Origin: Calorimonas adulescens
Lineage (GTDB): Bacteria; Bacillota; Thermoanaerobacteria; Thermoanaerobacterales; UBA4877
DNA length: 64,000 nt
NCBI RefSeq assembly: GCF_008274215.1
Contig: NZ_VTPS01000003.1
Coordinates: 1 to 64,000 of the forward strand
Direction of reading: 5' to 3'
Shown here piece after piece: positions 35,411-43,420 of the stretch. Positions within the stretch are counted from its first letter, which is position 1, and every line of letters begins with the position of its first letter. The notes beneath the pieces were generated by a model that was given only the letters and a program-made list of their open reading frames with translations, did no database searches and was not told the origin of the DNA. Position numbers and translations under genes: made by a program.

Positions 35411-36355
35411 ATGGAGAACGGCTTGAAAGAAAAACTTAAGACCATAAATAGCATATTGAGAGAAAAAAGAAACTCTAAACCGCCTAGAAAAGCTATAAGG
35501 GAGGCTGTAGAGAGAAACTTAGGAAAAATTATAATGAAAGCTCCAGAAGAAAAGCCGTATTGGATAAGGGACATGCTGGTGGTGGACGGTTCTTTCAATT
35601 CCTATGGGTCTACGTTTCCTTATATTATAAACTTCTTTCGGTCGCTTGCCCTCTTTTCATTGGGCAACGAGCGGATATTCTTGAATGACATTTATATACC
35701 GCTGTTGGATATGGAAAGCTACCAGGATGGGGACAGCGAGGAGGTGCTCAAGGTTATAAGAGACAGGAAAATGGCGGAGATGGAGATACGGTCTGCCATA
35801 GAGGGCGTAAAGAGGTTCAGGCCGTCACTGGTTGTTTTCGATGGTGGATTTTTAAGGTATGAGGATAAGGCAAAGGATGCATTTGACGAATACAGGAAGT
35901 TGAGCAGGGAGGCCGGAACTCTAAGCGTGGGTGTGATTGAGGAGATAGGTACCTTTGATATGGCAAGGAAGCTGAGGGACGGGCTGGGATATCCTGTGGA
36001 GGATGACAGGGAGCTCTTATTCGGGGTGCTGGAGCCCTGTGAAATCCTCGAGGTTAGGGATGAGATGCAGTTTAAAAGGGGCTTTTATACGGTTTTTGCA
36101 AGACCATCTATGCATCCAAACCCTGTGGCCTATGACTTTTTTGAAGAAGATAGAGATAGGGCTTTAGAGGTTGTGAGGTTTTTGATTTCTCTCACCCCGG
36201 CAGAGAGCCGTGGTATACCTCTGATACTGGACATAGTAGACGGTGAGGTGAAGATAGGATCTGATGAGGTGGAGGCACTGGTGGACTCCTTTCTGGATAA
36301 GGATATAAAAGAGGGACTATTCAGGCCGCAGAGGGATAGGAGGTTTGGCCTATGA
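35411..36355 (+). CDS. nurA: NurA-domain 5'-3' nuclease
   Basis: A 314-residue NurA-type nuclease, in archaea the partner of the HerA translocase in resecting double-strand DNA ends. The RNase H-like core shows metal-binding Asp59 in MLVVDGSFNSYGS and a second Asp in VVFDGGFLRYEDK. It is first in an operon with herA, mre11 and rad50-like genes, overlapping herA by four bases. TATAAT at 35385-35390 may be the -10 of the promoter. The archaeal-style partnership is strongly supported by gene order. Confidence 0.88.
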   Translation: MENGLKEKLKTINSILREKRNSKPPRKAIREAVERNLGKIIMKAPEEKPYWIRDMLVVDGSFNSYGSTFPYIINFFRSLALFSLGNERIFLNDIYIPLLDMESYQDGDSEEVLKVIRDRKMAEMEIRSAIEGVKRFRPSLVVFDGGFLRYEDKAKDAFDEYRKLSREAGTLSVGVIEEIGTFDMARKLRDGLGYPVEDDRELLFGVLEPCEILEVRDEMQFKRGFYTVFARPSMHPNPVAYDFFEEDRDRALEVVRFLISLTPAESRGIPLILDIVDGEVKIGSDEVEALVDSFLDKDIKEGLFRPQRDRRFGL

Positions 36356-38217
36356 TGCAGGTAGTTGGCTCTACCACAGAGCAGTTTGTATATGTGGCCT
36401 CCAAAGACAGGAGGTTTAATATAAACGAGATACTGGTTATTGAGGATAGGGTTCACGGCGACATAAAGGGAGAGGTGGTGGAGACCACATCCTTCAATAG
36501 ATACATACCCATGGCCGGCGTGAGGAACGGCTTTGTCGACCGGAATACCCTGGAATTTATGAGACAGGTGGGATTTTCCATAGAGGATGAATCCACCCAT
36601 GTGGCTAAGGTGCGAATACTGGACATGCTTACATCTCCTGTAGAGGTGGGAAGCAGTGTGAGGCTCCCTGCCTTTGACGAGGTGCGAGAACTCTTGTTAA
36701 AGAAAGGGCCGGAGGAGGGGCTTACACTGGGGACTATCCTGGGGACTGAAGAAGTTTCAAAGGGCATGCCCGATGAACTCTGCGATATAGCCTACCTGTT
36801 TGAAAAGGGTAAAGGGATACTGCCCCAGAATGGGGTTCCTTTTATATTTGACTACCAGGCCATGAGCGAGTACCCACATATAGGTATATTCGGCGGTTCG
36901 GGGTCTGGAAAATCCTTTGGCCTGAGGGTCATCCTGGAGGAGCTTATGAAAAAGAGGGTACCAGCCATTGTCTTTGACCCTCACTTTGAGATGGAGTTTA
37001 ACAACCCCATGGAGGGGATACCTGATAAATTTAAGGAGGACTTTACGGCTCACTATGAGGTGTTTACCGCAGGCAGGGATATAGGCATAGATTTTACGGA
37101 GCTTACACAGGAAGACCTTGTAAATATCCTCAGGGCTTCGGGAGGCTCCATATCGGAGTCTATGGAGAATGCCATTAGGACACTCTATAAGAGGAAAGAT
37201 ACCTTTACAACGTTCAGGGATAGGCTTATAGACCTGAGCGATGCACTGGACCTGGGCAAGGACAGGATATTAAGGATGATGAGGGATGGCGGTATGGCCC
37301 CTGAGGAGGTTGCAAGGCTTGCAAGCTACCAGGCTCTTATAGATGCTTACGGAAATGCTGTGCCATATTCAGGTACGGTGAAGGCCATACTCTGGCGTCT
37401 TAATAACGTGGCCAGGGAAAATCTGTTTCTGCACAATATAGAACCAATTTTAAAGGCTATTAAAAGCAGAAAGACCTGCGTGATAAGGGGATCGTCATTG
37501 TGGGTGCTTACCGTGTTCTCTTCATACCTTATAAAAAACCTCTACAGCAGGAGGAGAAGATATAGGGACAGTGAGTTTTCGGGAGAGGCTGTAGAAAAGT
37601 TCCCGCCCTTTGTAGTGGCCACGGATGAAGCTCACAATTTTGCCCCGCGTTCAACCCCATCCCCTTCAAAGGATGTTATAAGGGAAATAGCTCAGGAGGG
37701 CAGGAAGTATGGGGTATTTCTTATACTGGCTACGCAGAGACCGGCACTCTTAGACGATACTATTACTGCTCAGCTTAACACCAAGATAATCTTCAGGACA
37801 GTAAGGTCAGTGGATATAGCTACCATAAAAGAAGAGACCGACATAAATCCTGATGAGGCAGCCAGGCTTCCTTACTTGGCTTCAGGAACTGCCTTTATAT
37901 CCTCGGCCATTACCGGTAGGACAACAGCAGTAAGGATAAGGGCTTCAAAAACTGTGAGCCCCCATGCTATAAACCCTTTTGAGGAGCTGGAGAGGGACTA
38001 TTCTTCAGAAAATGACCGGCTAAAAAAGCTGTTGCTTTCGGAGATGCCTATATATATGGGCAATCTGCGGTCGGTTCTGGAAAGGGTGAATGAGGAGCTG
38101 GGCATGACGTATACAAGGGATGAGATTGTAAAGGTGCTGCATGAGTTGGTGGCAGAAGGCCAGGCCAGGCTGGAAAAGACTCCCCTTGGGGAAATGGTCT
38201 CGGAGGTGATACAATGA
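36352..38217 (+). CDS. herA: HerA-like hexameric DNA translocase
   Basis: A 621-residue FtsK/HerA-superfamily ATPase (DUF87). An N-terminal beta-barrel (HAS domain, about 1-100) is followed by Walker A GGSGSGKS (181-188), Walker B with DEAH at 425-428 and the FLILATQRPALLDDTI sensor region. HerA hexamers pump DNA ends to NurA. It overlaps nurA and mre11 by four bases each, with AGGAGGT eight bases before the ATG. Length is close to archaeal and bacterial HerA proteins. Confidence 0.92.
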   Translation: MMQVVGSTTEQFVYVASKDRRFNINEILVIEDRVHGDIKGEVVETTSFNRYIPMAGVRNGFVDRNTLEFMRQVGFSIEDESTHVAKVRILDMLTSPVEVGSSVRLPAFDEVRELLLKKGPEEGLTLGTILGTEEVSKGMPDELCDIAYLFEKGKGILPQNGVPFIFDYQAMSEYPHIGIFGGSGSGKSFGLRVILEELMKKRVPAIVFDPHFEMEFNNPMEGIPDKFKEDFTAHYEVFTAGRDIGIDFTELTQEDLVNILRASGGSISESMENAIRTLYKRKDTFTTFRDRLIDLSDALDLGKDRILRMMRDGGMAPEEVARLASYQALIDAYGNAVPYSGTVKAILWRLNNVARENLFLHNIEPILKAIKSRKTCVIRGSSLWVLTVFSSYLIKNLYSRRRRYRDSEFSGEAVEKFPPFVVATDEAHNFAPRSTPSPSKDVIREIAQEGRKYGVFLILATQRPALLDDTITAQLNTKIIFRTVRSVDIATIKEETDINPDEAARLPYLASGTAFISSAITGRTTAVRIRASKTVSPHAINPFEELERDYSSENDRLKKLLLSEMPIYMGNLRSVLERVNEELGMTYTRDEIVKVLHELVAEGQARLEKTPLGEMVSEVIQ

Positions 38218-39182
38218 AGTTCCTGTTTTTTACAGATAGCCATATAAGGGGGAATTCTCCTGTCAACAGGAAGGACAACTTTCCTGATACGCTGGAGATG
38301 AAGCTTAGCGAGATAAGCGACATGGTAAGACAGGAGGGCATTGATTACGTCCTATGTGGCGGCGACCTTTTTGACAGCCCCATGCCTGCCATACCTGTGG
38401 TGACGAGATATATGAATATCCTGAGGAGGATGAACGCCCCAATATATGCGGTGGCCGGCAACCACGATATGTATGGCCATAACCCTGAGACCCTTGCAAG
38501 GACCATGATGGGTTTTTTAGATTCCTTAGGGATAATAAACCTGATAAGGCCAGGCCAGAGGATAATGCTGGATAAAGACGGTATAAGGGTACAGCTTACA
38601 GGACAGGAGTTTAACTATAACCTGGATGATGGCACGGGAGAGGGCTACATCGTAAGAGAGAAAGATGCCGATGTAGCCATCCATATGGTCCACGGATTTC
38701 TCACTGATGTGAGGTTATTTGAAGGGGCCAGGTACACCACTGTTGACAGGGTATCTGGTACAAAGGCAGATATAACACTGGCCGGGCACAACCATGCTGG
38801 GTTTAAGGACGTGATAGATGGGAGAAAGTATATCATAAATCCAGGAGGCCTGGCCAGGGTGACAAACCACCTCTCGGAAATACAGAGGATGCCGCAGGTG
38901 GTTATTATAGAGCTGTATGGCAATATCTCAATCAGAAAAGAGAGGCTCAGAACGGCAAAAAAAGGCGAGGATGTCCTGGACAGAAGTGTACTGGAGGCCA
39001 CCCGCTTACACAGGGAGAGACTGGAGGAGTTTGCTAGGGAGATAAGGTCATCGGGCATAAACAGGGCAATAAATATCACAGGTATAATCAATGAGATAGC
39101 TAAGAATGAGGACTTGGACAGTGAGGTAAAGGATGAGGCACTCAGGAGGATTGCCATAGCCCAGGAGAATGGGGGGTACTGA
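38214..39182 (+). CDS. Mre11/SbcD-like nuclease
   Basis: A 322-residue calcineurin-like phosphoesterase with the Mre11/SbcD motif set: DSH (D8, H10), GGDLFD (49-54), GNHDM (82-86), and a later GHNH. Mre11 nucleases open DNA ends together with a Rad50/SbcC ATPase, whose halves are encoded next. The C-terminal region (about 240-320) is helical and could be the Rad50-binding part. A GGAGGTGAT site precedes the ATG; the gene overlaps herA by four bases. Confidence 0.9.
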   Translation: MKFLFFTDSHIRGNSPVNRKDNFPDTLEMKLSEISDMVRQEGIDYVLCGGDLFDSPMPAIPVVTRYMNILRRMNAPIYAVAGNHDMYGHNPETLARTMMGFLDSLGIINLIRPGQRIMLDKDGIRVQLTGQEFNYNLDDGTGEGYIVREKDADVAIHMVHGFLTDVRLFEGARYTTVDRVSGTKADITLAGHNHAGFKDVIDGRKYIINPGGLARVTNHLSEIQRMPQVVIIELYGNISIRKERLRTAKKGEDVLDRSVLEATRLHRERLEEFAREIRSSGINRAINITGIINEIAKNEDLDSEVKDEALRRIAIAQENGGY

Positions 39183-39185
39183 CAG

Positions 39186-40481
39186 GTGAAAAAGCTAAGA
39201 AATCTTACGATTGAAAATTTCCAGTCCCATGAGCATACATCCATAGACTTTGACGAGAATTTTACCGTAATTGTAGGTGCCTCAGACCAAGGCAAATCAG
39301 CTATTATAAGGGCACTCAAATGGGTGCTCTACAACGAACCCCAGGGAGAAGAGTATATAAGGGTTGGAGCAACCAACGTTAGGGTATCGCTTACCCTGGA
39401 CGATGGTACAATCATCATAAGGGAAAGGGGCAAAAAAAATAGGTATATACTAAGACAGGGCAAAGACGAACGTATCTTTGAGTCATTTGGCAGGGGTGTG
39501 CCAGAGGAGATATTAAACGCCCATGGGATGATACCTATAAAGTTAGACGAAGACCATTCGCTGAGACTCTCATTAAGCGAACAGTTAGATGGGCCTTTTC
39601 TCCTTTCTGAGAGTAAACCGGTTAAAGCCAAGACCATAGGCTTGTTGAGCGGGGTGAACATAGTAGACCAGGCAATCAGGGATATAACAACCGATATAAG
39701 AGAACTCATGAGTGAAGAGAAAAACATAAGAGAAAACATATCCAGAATAAATGATGAGCTGTCTGGGTTTGACGACCTGGACTTGATGGAGAGGGTACTC
39801 CCTGATATAAAAAACAAATACAGCGAGGCCACAGCCATTAAATACAGGATAGACTTATTGGATTCATTAAAAGATAAACTGAACGTAAAGAATGAAGAGA
39901 TAAAGCTGAACATGGAAATAATTAATGCCCTGAGCACTATAACCGTGGCGGGCAGGAAGTTATCTGATGCCGGGATGGAGTTTGACAGATACAATAAGTT
40001 AAAGGGATACTATGACAGGCTTCAGCATATAAACAAGCGGGTTTCATCCTTAGCCGATGTATTGGATAGAATGTGCGGCATAGAAAATACCTTTGATAGA
40101 TTAAAGGATGCCAATCTTTTAAGTGGCAGGCTGAGCAGGCTTAAGGAGCATAAAACGAAGCTTGATATGATAACAGGCAGGCTTAAGGGTTGTGAGGTAA
40201 AAATTGATAGGCTCAAAACCTCAGATAAGGCCACTCCAGCTTTGAAAGAAATAGAAGGCATACCATCCAGATTAAAGAGGCTAAAAGAGCTTCATGACAG
40301 GCTTTTCAGGATTGAGAGAGATTTGGAAAAGGCCTGCAAAACAGAGGAGGAAAAACGTAATGAAAAGGAAAAATGGATGTCGGCATATGGCCAGCTTCTA
40401 AAGAGGATAGGCAGATGCCCGGTATGCGGCAGCGAGATAGACGACCATACGGTCGAAAAGATTATTGAGGAACTCAGATGA
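39186..40481 (+). CDS. Rad50/SbcC-like ATPase, N-terminal half ending at the zinc hook
   Basis: A 431-residue SMC-like protein holding only the first half of Rad50. MKKLRNLTIENFQSHEHTSI leads to the Walker A GASDQGKSAI (31-40), followed by a lobe-I domain and a long coiled coil (about 170-405). It stops just after a CPVC zinc-hook motif (411-414), whereas normal Rad50 continues into a second coil and the Walker B lobe. Those parts are encoded by the next two genes. The GTG start follows a GGGGGGT run. Two copies could pair through the Cys hook. No sign of a frameshift artefact was seen: each part has its own ribosome-binding site. Confidence 0.85.
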   Translation: MKKLRNLTIENFQSHEHTSIDFDENFTVIVGASDQGKSAIIRALKWVLYNEPQGEEYIRVGATNVRVSLTLDDGTIIIRERGKKNRYILRQGKDERIFESFGRGVPEEILNAHGMIPIKLDEDHSLRLSLSEQLDGPFLLSESKPVKAKTIGLLSGVNIVDQAIRDITTDIRELMSEEKNIRENISRINDELSGFDDLDLMERVLPDIKNKYSEATAIKYRIDLLDSLKDKLNVKNEEIKLNMEIINALSTITVAGRKLSDAGMEFDRYNKLKGYYDRLQHINKRVSSLADVLDRMCGIENTFDRLKDANLLSGRLSRLKEHKTKLDMITGRLKGCEVKIDRLKTSDKATPALKEIEGIPSRLKRLKELHDRLFRIERDLEKACKTEEEKRNEKEKWMSAYGQLLKRIGRCPVCGSEIDDHTVEKIIEELR

Positions 40482-40497
40482 TAGGGGGAAGATGACA

Positions 40498-40752
40498 ATG
40501 GAAAACTATGAACAGGAGATAGCTAAGCTGCAAAAGGCAATAAAAGATGCAGAAAACAAGAGGGTAAAAGCCCAGACAGAGATAGATATGCTTACAAAGC
40601 AAAAGGAAGAAATTCTTTCAGAAATCAGGGCACTGGGCGTTAACCCTGAGGAGTTAGAAGAGGAGATTAAAAGGCTGGAGGGAGAGCTAGAGAAAATGTT
40701 GAGTGAGATAAACTCCATGATACCATGGGACATATTGGAGGGTTCAAAGTGA
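40498..40752 (+). CDS. Small coiled-coil protein, possible returning coil of split Rad50
   Basis: An 84-residue, highly charged protein (YEQEIAKLQKAIKDAENKR, EELEEEIKRLEGELEKM) predicted to be one continuous coiled coil. It lies between the Walker A half and Walker B half of the Rad50-like ATPase. Position and composition suggest that it replaces part of the return arm. ATG 40498 fits AGGGGGA; the frame opens earlier. Its stop overlaps the next start (GTGA). No family recognised. Confidence 0.7.
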   Translation: MENYEQEIAKLQKAIKDAENKRVKAQTEIDMLTKQKEEILSEIRALGVNPEELEEEIKRLEGELEKMLSEINSMIPWDILEGSK

Positions 40753-41384
40753 TAGGGGAACTTGGAGACAAGATATCACGATTGGAGGCCCTGTACAACA
40801 GGAGAAAGGGTCAGAAGGAACAGCTTGAAAGCTCGCTTGACAGATACACCGAAAGGTTAAATGAGGTTTTGAAGAAAAGAGGATTATACGAAAACACGAG
40901 AAAGCTTCTGGAAATGGCAGCAGAGTATGCAAGGCAACAGGCTAAAGGCGATATTGAGTATGTGGTAACTCAGGCACTGCAGTACGTCTTTGAAAGTGAC
41001 CTGAAGTTTAAGATTGAACTGGAAGATAACGCCTCCGGGCCTCAGGCGGAATTCTATGTGGAATCCAGGTATGGTGGAGAACAGCTTGTGAGAACCAGGC
41101 CACAGGATGCAAGAGGTGGGGGCGTTGTTGATGTAATATCCTTGGCTTTGAGGATTGCAATGATGCAGGGACGCGGAGTTATAATACTTGATGAACCGGC
41201 AAAACAGGTTTCTGAGGAGTTTGCCCCAAATGTAGCAAACTTTTTGAAATATTTAGCAGACCAGGGAGACTTTCAGGTGCTCATGGTAAGCCACAACCAG
41301 CACCTTGCCCAAGCTGCAGGGAAAAGCTATGTTGTCTCAATAAAGGACGGCATAAGTCGGCTATCAGAGGTCTCATCGTCATGA
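40749..41384 (+). CDS. Rad50/SbcC-like ATPase, C-terminal half
   Basis: A 211-residue protein with a short N-terminal coiled coil (about 5-65) and the C-terminal ATPase lobe. The signature-like segment ARGGGVVDVISLALRIA, Walker B GVIILDEPAKQ with catalytic Glu, and the H-loop MVSHNQHL are all present, but no Walker A. It therefore complements the 39186-40481 product and can complete a Rad50-type dimer. The GTG start sits six bases after GGAGGG. Its 3' end overlaps the convergent - strand gene by 58 bases. Confidence 0.85.
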   Translation: MIGELGDKISRLEALYNRRKGQKEQLESSLDRYTERLNEVLKKRGLYENTRKLLEMAAEYARQQAKGDIEYVVTQALQYVFESDLKFKIELEDNASGPQAEFYVESRYGGEQLVRTRPQDARGGGVVDVISLALRIAMMQGRGVIILDEPAKQVSEEFAPNVANFLKYLADQGDFQVLMVSHNQHLAQAAGKSYVVSIKDGISRLSEVSSS

Positions 41385-42037
41385 AGCCTGTTTGCTAAAT
41401 TTTCTGCCCACGACATTATATCTTCATTTTTAACAAGGACAGCATATTTCCTGGGAGACTGTTCGGAAATGCCGATTAACCCTTCATCCATCATCACATG
41501 CAGTACACAGCGAACAAGGTGGGACGGTGATTTTTTATAACCAGACCTGGCCTTGATAATCTCCTCGGTTTTATCTAATAAATCTTTGGCAGCAAAACAC
41601 TTTTGCTTTTCACTGTCTAACGATGAGATTGCCTTGCATAGCTCCATGACAATTTCATAGGGTACTATGCTTCCATAAGACCTACCATTAACCCGAGACG
41701 TTTCAATCTTCAAATTGTGTCCGTCAAAATCCCAGAATGTAGTTTTGACGTTCTTATCGGTATTAAGCTGCATGCAGCCATCGCAGTGGATATCCATCTG
41801 CAGTGTTTTATCCACCTCGGCACGTAGTCTCTGGAGCTCTTTCTGCTTTTCATCAATATACTGTATTTTTTTTATGACATTCACAGCCTGTTCTAAATAC
41901 TTTTTCTCCACGAGATGTTTCAGGCATTTTTGCTCCATGTCCTGTTCGATCTTCGCCATTGAGTTTAGCAATTCATCAAAGCTGGCCATCAATTCTATCA
42001 GGTCATTTCTTACTATTTCGTGTTCTTCTTTTGGCAT
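41327..42037 (-). CDS. Uncharacterised coiled-coil protein convergent with the DNA-repair operon
   Basis: A 236-residue protein of unknown function. The N-terminal half is helical and charged (ELMASFDELLNSMAKIEQ), a CDGC pair sits in the middle, and the C-terminal part (SPSHLVRCVLHVMMDEGLIG) could be a winged helix. I use ATG 42037 rather than 42046, as GGAG is spaced for it. Its end overlaps the Rad50 C-half gene by 58 bases, so the two mRNAs are complementary there. A role in the DNA-end system is possible only by position. Confidence 0.6.
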   Translation of the reverse strand: MPKEEHEIVRNDLIELMASFDELLNSMAKIEQDMEQKCLKHLVEKKYLEQAVNVIKKIQYIDEKQKELQRLRAEVDKTLQMDIHCDGCMQLNTDKNVKTTFWDFDGHNLKIETSRVNGRSYGSIVPYEIVMELCKAISSLDSEKQKCFAAKDLLDKTEEIIKARSGYKKSPSHLVRCVLHVMMDEGLIGISEQSPRKYAVLVKNEDIMSWAENLANRLHDDETSDSRLMPSFIETT

Positions 42038-42212
42038 TTTACCCATCTCCGTTGCGCATTTTTTATCAATTGCTACTTATATTCGACATTTATTTGTTAA
42101 ATCCTTTTTTAAAATAATATATTTTTGATTTAAAAATGATATTGATAGCATCCCTCTAACGGCCTACGTGATTTCTTAACAAAAAATTTACAAACTGGAC
42201 GACACCTGTCTG

Positions 42213-42265
42213 TTGATTTATATCCTTATAGGTAGTATACTTAATTTCAGACTGACCGTTCGGTC
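42213..42265 (+). promoter_or_regulatory. RND operon promoter with TetR-type operator
   Basis: TTGATT (42213-42218), 17-base spacer and TATACT (42236-42241), followed at 42254-42265 by the palindrome GACCGTTCGGTC, a typical TetR-family half-site pair placed over the early transcribed region. The TetR gene at the end of the same operon is the natural repressor. Confidence 0.75.
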
Positions 42266-42286
42266 GAAAAGTTGGGAGGGATAGGA

Positions 42287-43420
42287 GTGGCAAAAAGATA
42301 TTTGGTTATAATTGTATCAGTCACTATGGTTTTAACCATTGTGCTTGGAGGGTGCGGTACAACTCGTGATACTTCATCCGTACCAGAAGAGCAGGTGGTC
42401 ACTGTATCTACCGTTAAGGCTACTACAGGAGATATTTCAGAGTTTAGTAACCTGGTAGGGACACTAAAGCCAAACAAGACGGTAAATGTTATCCCAAAGA
42501 TGGCGGGAAAGGTTGTACAGGTAAATTTTGACGTTGGTGATCATGTAAAAGCAGGTGATATACTCTTCAAGCTGGATGACATAGATATACAGAACCAGGT
42601 GAAGAGTGCCGAGGCTGCTTTGAAGATGGCTGAGGCAAACTATACGTTAAATAAACAGAAATATGAACAGTCAAAGACTGATTTTGCAAGGTATGAGGCG
42701 CTTTACAAGGAGGGCGCTATATCGCAGCAGGAGTATGAGCAGATGAAGCTTTCAGTATCGCCTGATATGTTGAAGCTATATGAGGCACAATTGGCGCAGG
42801 CACAGGCGAGCTATGATACTGCACTGAGTCAGCTCCAGAATACGATAGTTACATCTCCTATAAATGGTGTTGTGGCCTCCAAGAGTGTAAACGTGGGTGA
42901 GATGGCTGCAAATACTATGCCTTCCTTTGTTATTGTGGATAATTCCAGCATGTTTGTGGAGGTCAAGCTGACGGATTCCTTGATAAACAGGGTAAAGCCA
43001 GGCGACAGGTTAACTATAAAATTGGGTGATGGTTCAGAGCAGGCGGTAGAAGGTGTTGTTGACACAGTGGCGCCAGCCGCAGAGCAGAGTACAGGTCTTT
43101 TTCCCGTAAAGATAAAAATAGACAACAAGGATGGAAGCCTTAAGGCTGGTATGACTGCCACCGTGGTATTGCCCAGTGAAACAAAAAAGGATGTAGTATT
43201 GATACCCAAAGAGGCGGTGGTTATCCAGAATACAGTAAGTGTTGTGTTTACCGTAAAGGATGGCAAAGCGGTAAGGAATGTTGTAACCACAGGTATAAGC
43301 GACGATAAAAACATAGAGGTTGTATCGGGTATAAAAACAGGCGACGAGGTCATAGTAAAAGGGCAAAACCTGCTGAGCGGTGGAGAAAAGCTTAAGATAG
43401 AAAATGGAGGGAGCAACTGA
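42287..43420 (+). CDS. RND efflux adaptor (membrane fusion lipoprotein)
   Basis: A 377-residue HlyD/AcrA-type adaptor anchored by a lipobox (LGGC). The lipoyl halves (AGKVVQVNFDVGDHVKAGDIL and SPINGVVASKSVNVGE), coiled-coil hairpin and beta-barrel are visible in order. The GTG start at 42287 fits GGAGGG; a TTG lies five codons earlier. It is first of an adaptor-pump-TolC-TetR operon and overlaps the pump gene by one base. Confidence 0.92.
   Translation: MAKRYLVIIVSVTMVLTIVLGGCGTTRDTSSVPEEQVVTVSTVKATTGDISEFSNLVGTLKPNKTVNVIPKMAGKVVQVNFDVGDHVKAGDILFKLDDIDIQNQVKSAEAALKMAEANYTLNKQKYEQSKTDFARYEALYKEGAISQQEYEQMKLSVSPDMLKLYEAQLAQAQASYDTALSQLQNTIVTSPINGVVASKSVNVGEMAANTMPSFVIVDNSSMFVEVKLTDSLINRVKPGDRLTIKLGDGSEQAVEGVVDTVAPAAEQSTGLFPVKIKIDNKDGSLKAGMTATVVLPSETKKDVVLIPKEAVVIQNTVSVVFTVKDGKAVRNVVTTGISDDKNIEVVSGIKTGDEVIVKGQNLLSGGEKLKIENGGSN

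Noticed and set aside
39186-41384. Rad50 split as a sequencing frameshift
   Set aside because: The break involves stops, new ribosome-binding sites and a separate 84-residue gene, not a single-base shift in one continuous frame.
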